A stretch of DNA of 64,000 bases from Nereida ignava (lineage in GTDB: Bacteria; Pseudomonadota; Alphaproteobacteria; Rhodobacterales; Rhodobacteraceae), in the NCBI RefSeq assembly GCF_001049735.1, contig NZ_CVPC01000003.1, positions 1 to 64,000 of the forward strand. The letters run 5' to 3'. The position numbers and the translations under genes are program-made. This document shows, piece after piece, positions 47,942 to 56,799 of the stretch (positions are counted from its first letter, which is position 1; each line of letters begins with the position of its first letter). The notes under the pieces were generated by a model, which saw nothing but the letters and a program-made list of their open reading frames with translations, did no database searches and was not told the DNA's origin.

Positions 47942-49666
47942 TTAGTCACGCGTGCCTGCAAACCGCTCGGACCATTCTGCGACCTGATCATCAGTAATTT
48001 TTGCGAACAACACATCGGGTACATTGAAGCCATGACCTTCAGGCAGCGCGGTTAGGGCCGTGCGGATATCTGTGGGCCACGCCATATCAAGGGTGTTCAT
48101 ATCTGCGCATACCCGTGCTGCAGCTGTTGGTATGAACGGCGCTGACAGTACTGCGTAAATTCGGATCAGGTTCAGTGCCAGTCGAATTTGTGCCGCAGCT
48201 TGATCGGGGTCCGTTTTGAATGTGGACCACGGTGCCACATCCTGCAGATACTCATTTCCTGCCGCCCACATTGCCCGCAATTCGGCTGCGGATTTGCGGA
48301 CTTCCATGGCTTCCATATGTGCTTCGTAGGCGCGCAAACGGCTTTCCAATTCTTGGATCAACGCCTCTTCACGGTCGCCCCATGCACCACCTGCGGGGAT
48401 GGTTGGTTCGAATTTAGAGTTACAGAATTTGGTGACGCGGCTGATGAAATTCCCCAACACATCTGCGAGGTCCTTGTTCACACCCCCCTGGAAACCGTCC
48501 CACGTAAATTCGGCATCGCTGCTTTCAGGGCAGTTGCTCAGGAGCCACCAGCGCCAGTAATCTGCGGGCAAAATTTCAAGTGCTTGGTCCATAAACACAC
48601 CGCGTCCACGCGATGTTGAGAACTGTCCGCCGTCGTAGTTGAGATAGTTGAAAGACTTGATGTAATCCACCAGCTTCCAGGGCTCATTCGAGCCCATGAT
48701 TGTGGCTGGGAAGCTTAGGGTGTGGAAAGGTACGTTATCTTTGCCCATGAACTGCGTGTAGCGCACGTCGTCGGCGCCTTTGTCAGTGCGCCACCAGCGT
48801 TCCCAATCGCTGCCTTTGCCGGCTTCAACCCACTCGCCTGCGCACGCGATATATTCGATGGGGGCGTCAAACCAGACGTAGAAAACCTTGCCCTCCATAC
48901 CGGGCCACGGGCCGTCGGCGCGCATCACTGGCACGCCCCAATCCAGATCACGGGTGATGCCGCGGTCTTGCAAACCGTCCCCGTCGTGCAGCCATTTTTT
49001 GGCAATTGATGTGGTAAGAACGGGCCAGTCGGCTTTCTGGTTGATCCAGTTGTCCAACGTGTCACGCATCTTGGATTGCTTCAAAAACAAGTGCCGCGTC
49101 TCGCGGACTTCAAGATCAGTGCTGCCTGAAATGGTTGAGCGTGCGTCGATCAAGTCTGTTGGGTCAAGCTGCTTGGTGCAATTGTCACATTGATCGCCGC
49201 GTGCGCTGTCAAAGCCGCAGTTAGGGCAGGTGCCTTCGACATAGCGGTCAGGCAGGAACCGGCCGTCCGCTTTTGAGTAAACCTGCTCTGTCACGATTTC
49301 TTCGATCAAGCCTTCCTCAGCCAAGCGCTGAGCAAAGTGCTGGGTCAACGCGTGGTTTTGCGGGCTGGAAGAGCGCCCGAAATGATCAAATGACAGCCCG
49401 AAACCTTCGGCGATCTTGGCCTGTACTTCCCACATATCGGCGCAATATTCAGCAACGGGCTTGCCAGTTTTTGCAGCCGCCAGTTCCGCGGGAGTGCCGT
49501 GTTCGTCTGTGGCGCATAAAAACAGCACTTCTGCGCCGCGTGCCCGTTGGTAGCGCGCAAACAAATCCGCTGGCAGCTGGCTTCCCACAAGGTTGCCTAA
49601 GTGCTTGATCCCATTGATATATGGGATTGCTGAAGTAATCAGGTGACGTTTTGCTTGGCTGCTCAT
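47942..49666 (-). CDS. metG: Methionyl-tRNA synthetase
   Basis: MetRS charges tRNA-Met and initiator tRNA. The protein is about 574 residues from ATG 49666. The HIGH-like region is [12 protein letters not shown], the zinc knuckle CPNC with CDNC is present, and the KMSKS position reads FSTSRG, a known variant in this subgroup. [12 protein letters not shown] marks the true N-terminus; ATG 49678 is a nearby alternative. No C-terminal dimerisation domain is present. Confidence 0.95.
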   Translation of the reverse strand: MSSQAKRHLITSAIPYINGIKHLGNLVGSQLPADLFARYQRARGAEVLFLCATDEHGTPAELAAAKTGKPVAEYCADMWEVQAKIAEGFGLSFDHFGRSSSPQNHALTQHFAQRLAEEGLIEEIVTEQVYSKADGRFLPDRYVEGTCPNCGFDSARGDQCDNCTKQLDPTDLIDARSTISGSTDLEVRETRHLFLKQSKMRDTLDNWINQKADWPVLTTSIAKKWLHDGDGLQDRGITRDLDWGVPVMRADGPWPGMEGKVFYVWFDAPIEYIACAGEWVEAGKGSDWERWWRTDKGADDVRYTQFMGKDNVPFHTLSFPATIMGSNEPWKLVDYIKSFNYLNYDGGQFSTSRGRGVFMDQALEILPADYWRWWLLSNCPESSDAEFTWDGFQGGVNKDLADVLGNFISRVTKFCNSKFEPTIPAGGAWGDREEALIQELESRLRAYEAHMEAMEVRKSAAELRAMWAAGNEYLQDVAPWSTFKTDPDQAAAQIRLALNLIRIYAVLSAPFIPTAAARVCADMNTLDMAWPTDIRTALTALPEGHGFNVPDVLFAKITDDQVAEWSERFAGTRD

Positions 49667-49855
49667 GTGGGGCGACATCCTACTGGAATACGAAAAATGT
49701 GGGCGTTGATCACTCCGTGTAACCGCCTTGGTTGACTTCCGCAATTACTGAGGCGGCCTGCGGTGGCCCTTTCCCTTTTGGTATCCGCGCATTAGCAATA
49801 CTGAAACGTTTGTCTGGCAGTTGGGTCAGGCGCCTGAATTTAAGGAGAAGCCGCA

Positions 49856-50899
49856 ATGAAATACGTCACTCTTGGGCGCACCGATCTGTCCGTATCCGCC
49901 CTTTGTCTGGGGTCTATGACGTGGGGGTCGCAAAACACGATTGAAGACGCCCACGAACAGATCAACACATCCCTCGCGGCAGGCATCAACTTTGTCGACA
50001 CAGCCGAGATGTATCCGGTCAATCCTGTGAAAGCCGAAACCGTAGGGCGTACAGAACGTATTATTGGCCAATGGTTTGAACGTGTGGGCCAGCGCGCAAA
50101 CATTATTTTGGCGACCAAACACTCTGGTGAGGGGCTCAAACACGTACGCGACGGCGCGCCGATTACGCCCGAGAGTATCCCGCAAGCCATCGAAGGTAGC
50201 CTGCGCCGTTTGAACACAGATTATATCGATCTGTATCAGTTCCACTGGCCGAACCGCGGCAGTTATATGTTCCGCCAAAACTGGAGCTACGATCCATCGG
50301 GGCAGAAACCCGATGAGGTGCGCCAGAATATGGCTGATTGCATGGGCGCACTGCAGAACGAGATCAAACGCGGCACCATTCGCCACTTTGGTCTTTCTAA
50401 CGAATCTGCCTGGGGGATGTCCGAGTGGCTTAAGGCGGCGGACGCAACAGGTGGTCCGCGCCCTGTATCGCTGCAAAACGAATACTCTTTGATGTGTCGC
50501 CTTTACGATACCGATCTGGGTGAGTTGTCGTGCAACGAAGACATCACCTGCTTGCCGTTTTCGCCGCTGGCAGCGGGTCTTTTGACCGGCAAATATCAAG
50601 GGGGTGCGATCCCTAAGGGCAGCCGGATGGACCTGAATGGTGATTTGGGCGGGCGTAAATCAGCGAATGGTTTTGCCGCTGTTGATACCTATCTGAAAAT
50701 TGCAAAGAAGTTCGGCCTTGATGCAACGCAAATGGCGCTGGCGTGGTCAATGCAGCGTCCTTTCAAGACGTCTTCGATTTTTGGTGCAACAACGATGGCG
50801 CAGTTGGAGAATTCTTTGAAAGCCGCGGATCTTGTTCTGTCGGATGAGGTGATGACGGCGCTTGATGTAGCGGGTCGTGCGCATCCACAGCCGTACTGA
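49856..50899 (+). CDS. Aldo/keto reductase, Tas-like
   Basis: A 347-residue TIM-barrel NADPH-dependent carbonyl reductase of the AKR superfamily. Catalytic Asp and Tyr are in INFVDTAEMYPVNP, Lys in ILATKHSGEG, His in YQFHWPNR. The MYPVNP pattern and the QNTIEDAHEQ opening resemble Tas and related AKR11/12 proteins. AAGGAG stands upstream of ATG 49856. Substrate unknown. It converges on the NUDIX gene, six bases apart. Confidence 0.88.
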   Translation: MKYVTLGRTDLSVSALCLGSMTWGSQNTIEDAHEQINTSLAAGINFVDTAEMYPVNPVKAETVGRTERIIGQWFERVGQRANIILATKHSGEGLKHVRDGAPITPESIPQAIEGSLRRLNTDYIDLYQFHWPNRGSYMFRQNWSYDPSGQKPDEVRQNMADCMGALQNEIKRGTIRHFGLSNESAWGMSEWLKAADATGGPRPVSLQNEYSLMCRLYDTDLGELSCNEDITCLPFSPLAAGLLTGKYQGGAIPKGSRMDLNGDLGGRKSANGFAAVDTYLKIAKKFGLDATQMALAWSMQRPFKTSSIFGATTMAQLENSLKAADLVLSDEVMTALDVAGRAHPQPY

Positions 50900-50905
50900 T
50901 GCGCG

Positions 50906-51592
50906 TTAGGTGATTGGGTCGATCAATGGGCGGACAATGTTGCGGTCATCCGTGTTGTCCATGAACATCGGGTAGGCGGGCCATACCTTGCGCGTCACAA
51001 ATCTTTGCACCTCTGCCAAGACCACATCAGTGACAAATGGTAAATCCAGCTGCCGCGCCTCGGCCAGTGGGACCCAACGCAGATGCGATAACTCGTCTTG
51101 CGCGCGATCAAAAAAATCTGGGTCAGTGCCCAAGGCATCTGCATTCGCCACAAAAAAACGCGCATCGAAACGCCTTGGGCGACCTTGCGGTGTGATCGCC
51201 CGAAATATGAAGCGCAAATCGGTGCCGTTGGGTACGTGACCTGTCTGCGCATAGCTTGCCCATCCCTCGGGGGGGTGATCGGTTGGCCAAGTTCCAACGC
51301 TTCCTAAAATCTGACCAGTTTCCTCCCAAAGCTCACGGATTGCTGCTGCGGCTAACGCGGGGGGGGGCACGTCACTCGCATCACGTGCGCCGGTTATCTG
51401 TCCTTGCTGCGCTACCTCTACATCGTAGTCATCCTTATCAACCGCACCACCGGGGAAGACAAATTTAGAGGGCATAAAAGCTGCTGCCGCACCCCGTTGG
51501 CCCATCAAGACTGCTTGGCCGTCATCTGTTTGCCGCAGCAAAATAATGCTTGCCGCGTCTTTGATTGGTGTGTTGCTGGGGCTGCCGCTCAT
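50906..51592 (-). CDS. NUDIX hydrolase
   Basis: A 228-residue hydrolase of nucleoside diphosphate derivatives. The NUDIX box is readable in two parts: FPGGAVDKDD, then, after an insertion, AAAIRELWEETGQIL containing the RExxEETG core. The long gap between the glycine part and the REL helix, and the length, resemble the coenzyme A-diphosphatase/NUDT7-8-19 type rather than MutT. Substrate is uncertain. The start MSGSPSNTPIKDAASIILLR is at ATG 51592. Confidence 0.85.
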   Translation of the reverse strand: MSGSPSNTPIKDAASIILLRQTDDGQAVLMGQRGAAAAFMPSKFVFPGGAVDKDDYDVEVAQQGQITGARDASDVPPPALAAAAIRELWEETGQILGSVGTWPTDHPPEGWASYAQTGHVPNGTDLRFIFRAITPQGRPRRFDARFFVANADALGTDPDFFDRAQDELSHLRWVPLAEARQLDLPFVTDVVLAEVQRFVTRKVWPAYPMFMDNTDDRNIVRPLIDPIT

Positions 51593-51604
51593 GACATGCG
51601 CACG

Positions 51605-51988
51605 TTAATCGCGTGAGAAACCATGCATGCGCTTGGCCCACTGTAGGCCGACAATTGCCCCTTTAAGGCGGGGTAACAGGTAAAGTGATAAAGCTACACA
51701 TCCAACGGAAAGGCTTGTTGCCAAAATCAGGGGGTCAGGCTGCCAATGCGTAAATGCAATGTGCAAAAACGGCGCCATTACGTGGCCAACAATCAAAATG
51801 GTTAAATATGCAGGTCCGTCGTCGGCGCGGTGCCCGCTTAAGTCTTGCTGGCAATTCATACACGAGCTGTCGACAGTCAGATATCCTTTGAACATATGCC
51901 CGACGCCGCATTTCGGACAGCGGCGTTTCCAGCCTCTGATCATTGCTGGCTTCGCGGGGCGTTCGGCGACGTCGTAGGTATCTTTCAT
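51605..51988 (-). CDS. DUF983 membrane protein
   Basis: A 127-residue protein of the DUF983 family. It has a zinc-ribbon-like pair of CxxC motifs (RCPKCG and CMNCQQD) followed by two membrane helices (YLTILIVGHVMAPFLHIAF and ILATSLSVGCVALSLYLL). ATG 51988 is chosen; the frame extends to a TTG at 52000. It ends 12 bases before the NUDIX gene start and probably is co-transcribed with it. Function unknown. Confidence 0.85.
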   Translation of the reverse strand: MKDTYDVAERPAKPAMIRGWKRRCPKCGVGHMFKGYLTVDSSCMNCQQDLSGHRADDGPAYLTILIVGHVMAPFLHIAFTHWQPDPLILATSLSVGCVALSLYLLPRLKGAIVGLQWAKRMHGFSRD

Positions 51989-52081
51989 TGTGTCGGCCAA
52001 TCATTCAACTGCTGAAGTTTGCTTTATTACACGGCTGTCCGCTGTAGCGAAACAGCGCATTTCTAATCGCGTCCCCATGTC

Positions 52082-52113
52082 GCGGAAATTGGGCTTTGGA
52101 AAATAATTTCCGC
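52082..52113. promoter_or_regulatory. Inverted repeat upstream of the EF-hand/ECF operon
   Basis: GCGGAAATT (52082-52090) and AATTTCCGC (52105-52113) are exact complements with a 14-base spacer. Two further GGAAA cores lie at 52098 and 52124, resembling the GGAA -35 part of ECF promoters. The site is about 90 bases before the EF-hand ATG, so an operator or an autoregulated ECF promoter is plausible. Confidence 0.4.
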
Positions 52114-52204
52114 ATTTTGCGACGGAAACTTTGGGGTCTACCGTTTGATGAACATAACCGCCCCGAAATACCGATGGGGCACATCAGAGAAGAAAGAAGT
52201 AACA

Positions 52205-52615
52205 ATGTCTCCCATTACCAAAATGAGCCTCGCCCTTGCCGCAGCACTGAGCCTGACAATTGGCATAGCCGAAGCACGCAAAGGCCCACCAGAGCCGGTG
52301 GCGTTTGAAGTGATTGATTTGGACAGTGACGGTCAAATTACGGCGCAAGAAATGAGCGAGCACCGCAGCACGCGCGCGGCTGATCGCATCGCCAAGATGT
52401 TTGAACGGGCAGACGCCAATGAGGACGGTCTTTTGAGCGTTGAGGAAATGCAGGCTGTGGCGCCACACGCAAAGAAAGGGAAAATGCGCGGGTTTGGGCG
52501 GATGGATGCAGATGCGGATGGCGCGATAACCAGACAAGAATACGAAACAGCTTTGGCAGCGCGAGCGGAGCATTCAAAGCAGGGTGGCAAGCACAAGGGA
52601 CACCGCGGCGAGTAA
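52205..52615 (+). CDS. Secreted EF-hand calcium-binding protein
   Basis: The 136-residue product has a signal peptide (1-24, LALAAALSLTIGIAEA) and three EF-hand loops: DLDSDGQITAQE, DANEDGLLSVEE and DADADGAITRQE. All have Asp at loop positions 1, 3 or 5, Gly at 6 and Glu at 12, so calcium binding is expected. The tail is Lys/His-rich. The ATG 52205 is preferred over 52145, with AGAAAGAAG upstream. It precedes the ECF sigma gene by 57 bases and is likely in the same regulon, perhaps as the stress-responding target. Confidence 0.88.
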   Translation: MSPITKMSLALAAALSLTIGIAEARKGPPEPVAFEVIDLDSDGQITAQEMSEHRSTRAADRIAKMFERADANEDGLLSVEEMQAVAPHAKKGKMRGFGRMDADADGAITRQEYETALAARAEHSKQGGKHKGHRGE

Positions 52616-52622
52616 CAAATGG

Positions 52623-52657
52623 CGCAGACGCGGTCTTGTTGCAGGTCTGCGTCTGCG
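52623..52657 (+). promoter_or_regulatory. Intercistronic hairpin between EF-hand and ECF sigma genes
   Basis: CGCAGACGC (52623-52631) pairs exactly with GCGTCTGCG (52649-52657), loop 17 bases, no T run behind it. It sits in the 57-base gap, so it may hold back transcription into the sigma gene or protect the upstream transcript. Confidence 0.5.
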
Positions 52658-52672
52658 TCACGGTGATATTGG

Positions 52673-53275
52673 ATGACAGCGCTTCCGAAACATACGCCAG
52701 AGATCATGCATGAACATGATCCAAACGCTTCACTTCTCGCGGCTTATGTTGCGGGAGACGTCCATGCAGCGGCGGCTTTGACGCGGGCGGTAACGCCCAT
52801 GATTTATGCGTTGGCTATGCGGATGCTGGGCGAGCAAGCTGCGGCGGAAGATGTGACACAAGATGCGATGTTGCGGCTGTGGCGCCACGCGCCCAAGTGG
52901 GAGTACGGTCAGGCTAAAATCTCAACGTGGCTCTACCGTGTGGCGTCTAATTTATGCACGGATCGGTTGCGCGCGCGGCGGGACTTTGTACCGGCCGACG
53001 CGGTTGCTGAAGTCGTGAGTGATGATCCATCCGCGGCTGATGCGCTGCAGGCGCAGGTGCGGGCAGCAGCACTTCGAGACGGCATCGCACAACTGCCTGA
53101 ACGCCAAGCCAAGGCTGTGGCGCTCAGACACCTAAGTAATTTAACCAATCCAGAGATTGCCGAAATCATGGAGTGCAGAGTTGAAGCTGTGGAAAGTTTG
53201 ATCGCCCGCGGGAAAAGACAATTGGCGGCCATGTTGGCGCCTCAAAAGGACGCGTTAGGATTTATGGATGACTGA
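52673..53275 (+). CDS. ECF-type RNA polymerase sigma factor
   Basis: A 200-residue sigma-70 family protein with only regions 2 and 4. Region 2: MIYALAMRMLGEQAAAEDVTQDAMLRLW; region 4: LPERQAKAVALRHLSNLTNPEIAEIMECRVEAVESLIARGKRQL. The stop overlaps the next gene, a single-pass membrane protein, by eight bases, the normal sigma/anti-sigma layout. ATG 52673 is used; ATG 52706 is an alternative. A CpxP-like periplasmic sensor follows, so the sensed stress may be metal or envelope damage. Confidence 0.9.
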   Translation: MTALPKHTPEIMHEHDPNASLLAAYVAGDVHAAAALTRAVTPMIYALAMRMLGEQAAAEDVTQDAMLRLWRHAPKWEYGQAKISTWLYRVASNLCTDRLRARRDFVPADAVAEVVSDDPSAADALQAQVRAAALRDGIAQLPERQAKAVALRHLSNLTNPEIAEIMECRVEAVESLIARGKRQLAAMLAPQKDALGFMDD

Positions 53276-53675
53276 TAAATCGAGATCTAAGCCCCTAGAT
53301 GCCGCGCAGCTGGACACCTTGTTTGAGGCTGCATCAAATGTGGAAATTGCACCGACAGAGGCTCTTTTAGCGCGACTGACTGAGGATGCTGTTGAGGTGC
53401 ATGACGGCGCTTTGGTTGCTTCTTCGGAACAAAACGCCAAAGGCGCATCGCTCAAAAACACACTACAAAACCTGTGGCAGGAGATGGGGGGCTGGCGTGC
53501 GCTGGGTGGCCTGACGGCAGTCTTGGCGATTGGCGTCATGATCGGGTTTAACCCACCAGATGTTGCCATGGCTTCTCTGCAAGATCTTGGTTTAGTGGCC
53601 AGTGACGAGGTGTTGCTGGTCGGGCTTGAAGGCGATTGGTTTGGATTTGACGCGATTGAAGGGGCAGAAGGATGA
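53268..53675 (+). CDS. Single-pass membrane protein, probable anti-sigma factor
   Basis: The 135-residue protein has a cytoplasmic N-terminus of about 75 residues, one membrane helix (77-94, RALGGLTAVLAIGVMIGF) and a short periplasmic tail. No ZAS zinc motif is seen in the N-terminal domain, so identification as anti-sigma rests on its size, topology and position: it overlaps the ECF gene by eight bases and the metal-sensor gene by four. Homologues are not recognised by name. Confidence 0.6.
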   Translation: MTDKSRSKPLDAAQLDTLFEAASNVEIAPTEALLARLTEDAVEVHDGALVASSEQNAKGASLKNTLQNLWQEMGGWRALGGLTAVLAIGVMIGFNPPDVAMASLQDLGLVASDEVLLVGLEGDWFGFDAIEGAEG

Positions 53676-54181
53676 CTGAGCAAATGAAAAAACGAGTGAG
53701 CCCTAAATGGCGAGTAGCTTTTTTCGTGTCTCTGGCTGGAAACATTGCAATTTTAGGGATCGTTGTTGGTACTGTTCTTGGCGGTGAGCGTGGCGCTCAT
53801 GGGCGGTTTGACGGGGCAAGGTCTGCTGCGCGTATGGGGCCTGTGGGTCAGGTTGTGCGGGCATTGCCACGTGAGGATCGACGCGCACTTGGGCAAGCCA
53901 TGCGGCAATTGCGCGATGATAGCCGCGCCAGTTTCGGCACGCCGGCTTCGCAAATGGACGCATGGATAAGCGCTTTATCTGCGCAACCATTCGACGCTGC
54001 GCGGCTGAGCGAGCTGATTGCAATAGGCCGGGCAAGCCAAAATGCACGCGGTCAACTTGGCGGTGATTTGTTGATCGAGAAAATTACGGCGATGAGTGAT
54101 GCAGAACGCGATGAATTGGTCGAAAATTTGCGTCGGGACCGTGAGCGCGGTTTTGGGTCCAAAAGTGGTTTAGGCCGCTGA
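53672..54181 (+). CDS. Periplasmic heavy-metal sensor-like protein (CpxP/ZraP/CnrX type)
   Basis: The 169-residue protein has an N-terminal membrane anchor (13-36, VAFFVSLAGNIAILGIVVG) and a mostly helical periplasmic domain with LPREDRRALGQAMRQLRDD, AQPFDAARLSELI and SDAERDELVENLRRDRERG, the pattern of the Metal_resist/LTXXQ family. His and Met are scarce, so metal binding is not proven. It overlaps the putative anti-sigma gene by four bases, which suggests that it regulates release of the ECF factor. Its end overlaps the convergent PleD-like gene by 12 bases. Confidence 0.8.
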   Translation: MTEQMKKRVSPKWRVAFFVSLAGNIAILGIVVGTVLGGERGAHGRFDGARSAARMGPVGQVVRALPREDRRALGQAMRQLRDDSRASFGTPASQMDAWISALSAQPFDAARLSELIAIGRASQNARGQLGGDLLIEKITAMSDAERDELVENLRRDRERGFGSKSGLGR

Positions 54182-55552
54182 TCGCTGGACTGTGACTTGG
54201 TTGCGGCCGCCTTGCTTTGATAAATACATCCCGCGATCCGCTTGGGCGATCAACATATGCACATCTGGCTCAGTCGCGCTGAGGCCGCCCAAAACCATGC
54301 CAATGCTCACGCTGATTTTGAGAGGGGTGTGATCTGCGGCGCACTCGATGCGGGTGTCAAAAATAATCCGCCTTAGCCGGTTGGCCGCCGCGCGCCCCTC
54401 ATCAAGGTCTGTGGCGGGCATTGCGACCAAAAACTCTTCACCACCGATGCGAGCAACCAGATCAATGGCGCGCAAATTGTCCCGTAGCCGATTTGCCACT
54501 TCGATCAGGACTGCATCGCCGACAGAATGCCCAAATGTATCGTTCACCAATTTGAAGTGATCGAGATCCAGCAGCATGAGGGTAAATGGTTTGTTCGTTG
54601 CCAGTGCTGTTTCTTGCATTCGTTCAAGGTGGGGAATGGCGTAGCGGCGATTATAAAGGCCGGTTAGTGGATCACTCACAGCCGCACGCAACCCATCGGC
54701 CACGCGGTTGCGCAGGTAGGCACCCGCTTGTGCGCGGCGACCTTGCCGGCCAAGGCGCAGGGCTAATTCTTCTTGGCTGCAGTTTTGGCTGACCACATCA
54801 TCCGCACCCAGATCCAGCGCGAAACTTACGATGGCATCTTGGTGCATCGGCAATACCAGCACGATTGCCGCGTGACGGGTGCTGCTGCGGCTGCGTAAGT
54901 CCGTAATGACCGAAAGATCGCAGCCCGCGCCCAACTGCGGTGGTGTTACTAAAAAGATGTCAGAAGCAGCAACGCTTTCATGCTCAGGATCGAAATTATT
55001 CCACATAAATGTCTGCGTATTGAATTGGTTGCTACGTTTAAGCTGTTGTTTGGTATGGCATAAAGCCTGCGCGTCAGGTGACAGAACAGTTAGGTTCATG
55101 CGGCGCTCAAAAGTACTGATGGGTTCTGCAAAACCTAAAACGCGGTCCGTATCTTCGCGTAGGCGTGCTTCCTCGCGTGTGGTTCTTGCCCGCATGACGC
55201 GGCGGATGCGCGCCAACAGATGCTGATCGGCAACAGGACGGAAAAGGACATCCTCGGCGCCTGCACGCAAAACATCTGTGACGATAGAACCATCGCCCTC
55301 GGCTGCCAGAATAAGTACCGGTACGCTGGCAAGCGCGTGATCTGAATTGATATGCTGGCAAAGCTTTTGAGCGGTCATATCACCGCAGTCAGGAGCACAG
55401 ATCACCAGATCGGCACCTTGTTTGCGCAGAATGCGCAGAGCGTCGTGTCCATTCTCCGCAAGCATCACATCATAGTTTGCCCGCGCGAGCCGCACTTTCA
55501 GAACGATACGGTTTGTGGCGACTTGATCAATGATGAGAATGCGTTCAGTCAT
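54170..55552 (-). CDS. pleD: PleD-like diguanylate cyclase with degenerate receiver domain
   Basis: PleD makes c-di-GMP. The 460-residue protein has two receiver-like domains (1-120 and about 150-275) and a GGDEF domain with active site IGGEEF and a RAID inhibitory site five residues before it. In the first receiver, only one of the two N-terminal acidic residues remains (IIDQVATN), and the phospho-acceptor position reads Ala53 (LVICAPD), so phosphorylation is improbable. The second receiver lacks the same residues, as in Caulobacter PleD. The cyclase domain looks intact. It may be controlled by binding rather than phosphotransfer. Confidence 0.85.
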   Translation of the reverse strand: MTERILIIDQVATNRIVLKVRLARANYDVMLAENGHDALRILRKQGADLVICAPDCGDMTAQKLCQHINSDHALASVPVLILAAEGDGSIVTDVLRAGAEDVLFRPVADQHLLARIRRVMRARTTREEARLREDTDRVLGFAEPISTFERRMNLTVLSPDAQALCHTKQQLKRSNQFNTQTFMWNNFDPEHESVAASDIFLVTPPQLGAGCDLSVITDLRSRSSTRHAAIVLVLPMHQDAIVSFALDLGADDVVSQNCSQEELALRLGRQGRRAQAGAYLRNRVADGLRAAVSDPLTGLYNRRYAIPHLERMQETALATNKPFTLMLLDLDHFKLVNDTFGHSVGDAVLIEVANRLRDNLRAIDLVARIGGEEFLVAMPATDLDEGRAAANRLRRIIFDTRIECAADHTPLKISVSIGMVLGGLSATEPDVHMLIAQADRGMYLSKQGGRNQVTVQRSAA

Positions 55553-55647
55553 AGCGGGGCGATCACTAAGGTTAATACGGTTAACTCTTTGAACGCTAAA
55601 AACGTTAACAAACCATTATTTGTAGTAAACTTTTAAAGGATTGCTTC

Positions 55648-55929
55648 ATGATTTCGCAAGATGCTGCCGAAACGTTAGGGCTTAAGGCTTTGGCATTCCT
55701 GATTGGCGATGAGGATTTACTGCCAGTCTTTATGGGGGCGAGCGGTGCTAGTGCGGATGACTTGCGAACCCGCGCATCGGAGCCTGAGTTCTTGGGGTCA
55801 GTTTTGGACTTTTTGTTGATGGATGATGTGTGGGTCATCCGTTTTGGCGATGCAGCGGATGTCAGGTATGATCAAGTGATGCAGGCGCGTGCAGCCTTGC
55901 CGGGCGGGGGGCAAGTGCATTGGACCTAA
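55648..55929 (+). CDS. DUF3572 family protein
   Basis: A 93-residue small protein typical of Rhizobiales and Rhodobacterales: SQDAAETLGLKALAFLIGDEDLLPVFMGASG, with FLLMDDVWVIRF. AAAGGA stands six bases before ATG 55648. It overlaps the HAD hydrolase start (TTG 55920) by ten bases, indicating co-translation. Function unknown. Confidence 0.88.
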   Translation: MISQDAAETLGLKALAFLIGDEDLLPVFMGASGASADDLRTRASEPEFLGSVLDFLLMDDVWVIRFGDAADVRYDQVMQARAALPGGGQVHWT

Positions 55930-56636
55930 GCCATATTCGCGGAATTGTGTTTGATAAAGACGGAACGTTATTCGGTTTCAACGCAACGTGGACCGTCTGG
56001 GCCAAGACGTTTTTGACCGACCTTGCCAAAGGTAATTTACAAATTGCCACAGACTTGGGGCAGGCCATTGGCTATGATTTTGAAGCTGAAGCGTTTCTGC
56101 CGACCAGTGTTGCGATTGCAGGAACGCCAGAAGACATCGCCGACGCCCTGTTGCCGCATGTGCCGGATCGATCAAAGAAAGACCTGATCTGGGTTATGAA
56201 TGTGGCCGCAAGCGAAGCACCTCAGGCAGAGGTCACGCCTTTGGCTGCGTTTCTGTCTAAATTGCGCGATCGGGGCCTTATGTTGGGCGTGGCTACAAAT
56301 GATGCTGAGATGCCGGCGCGCACGCATTTGCGTTCAGCCAATATTGAAGGGCAATTTGCATTTATTGCGGGATCAGACAGCGGGTTTGGCGGGAAGCCGT
56401 CAGCGGGTCAACTGCAGGCGTTTTGTCAACAAGTGGGCCTGACGCCAGACGAGGTTTTGATGGTTGGCGACAGTTCTCATGACATTGCAGCGGGCCGCGC
56501 GCTTGGCTGTTTGACATGTGGTGTTTTGACCGGATTGGCAGCACGCAAAGATTTGGAGCAGATTGCTGATTTTGTATTGCCTGATATTTCGCATCTGCTT
56601 GTGGCATTGGGAAAGGGCATAGAGGCTGACCAATGA
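55920..56636 (+). CDS. HAD-superfamily hydrolase (phosphoglycolate phosphatase-like)
   Basis: A 238-residue HAD-IA phosphatase. Motif I is FDKDGTLF with both catalytic Asp, motif II ATNDAE, the Lys in FGGKPSAGQ and motif IV GDSSHDIAAGR. The long insertion after motif I is a helical cap of the C1 type. The TTG start at 55920 follows a G-rich ribosome site and overlaps the DUF3572 stop. Substrate is not identified; phosphoglycolate or similar small phosphates are typical for this class. Confidence 0.87.
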   Translation: MDLSHIRGIVFDKDGTLFGFNATWTVWAKTFLTDLAKGNLQIATDLGQAIGYDFEAEAFLPTSVAIAGTPEDIADALLPHVPDRSKKDLIWVMNVAASEAPQAEVTPLAAFLSKLRDRGLMLGVATNDAEMPARTHLRSANIEGQFAFIAGSDSGFGGKPSAGQLQAFCQQVGLTPDEVLMVGDSSHDIAAGRALGCLTCGVLTGLAARKDLEQIADFVLPDISHLLVALGKGIEADQ

Positions 56637-56778
56637 ATTCGTTCATTGCTCCCTGTGAAGTGTGCCTAGGGTGGCTCAGACCCTTTAACGCCAGATGAAC
56701 GGAAACTGGATTTTAGCTCTATAAATAAAGACAATTTGAAGTGTTGAGGGCATGTTAACTTAGCCCATGCATAGCTGT

Positions 56779-56795
56779 CTCCAGCAGTCTGGAGG
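56779..56795 (+). promoter_or_regulatory. Hairpin sequestering the ribosome binding site of the H-NOX-like gene
   Basis: CTCCAG (56779-56784) pairs with CTGGAG (56789-56794) around a CAGT tetraloop. GGAGG at 56791-56795 is the only good ribosome site for ATG 56800 and is inside the stem, so translation may be gated by this small hairpin. Confidence 0.55.
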
Positions 56796-56799
56796 CGGT

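Noticed and set aside
48551-48640. Loss of the KMSKS motif in MetG suggesting a pseudoenzyme
   Set aside because: FSTSRG at this place is a known variant in a subgroup of methionyl-tRNA synthetases, and all other motifs are intact.
49826-50599. 257-codon open frame antisense to the aldo/keto reductase
   Set aside because: The sense frame has intact AKR catalytic residues and AAGGAG; the antisense has neither.
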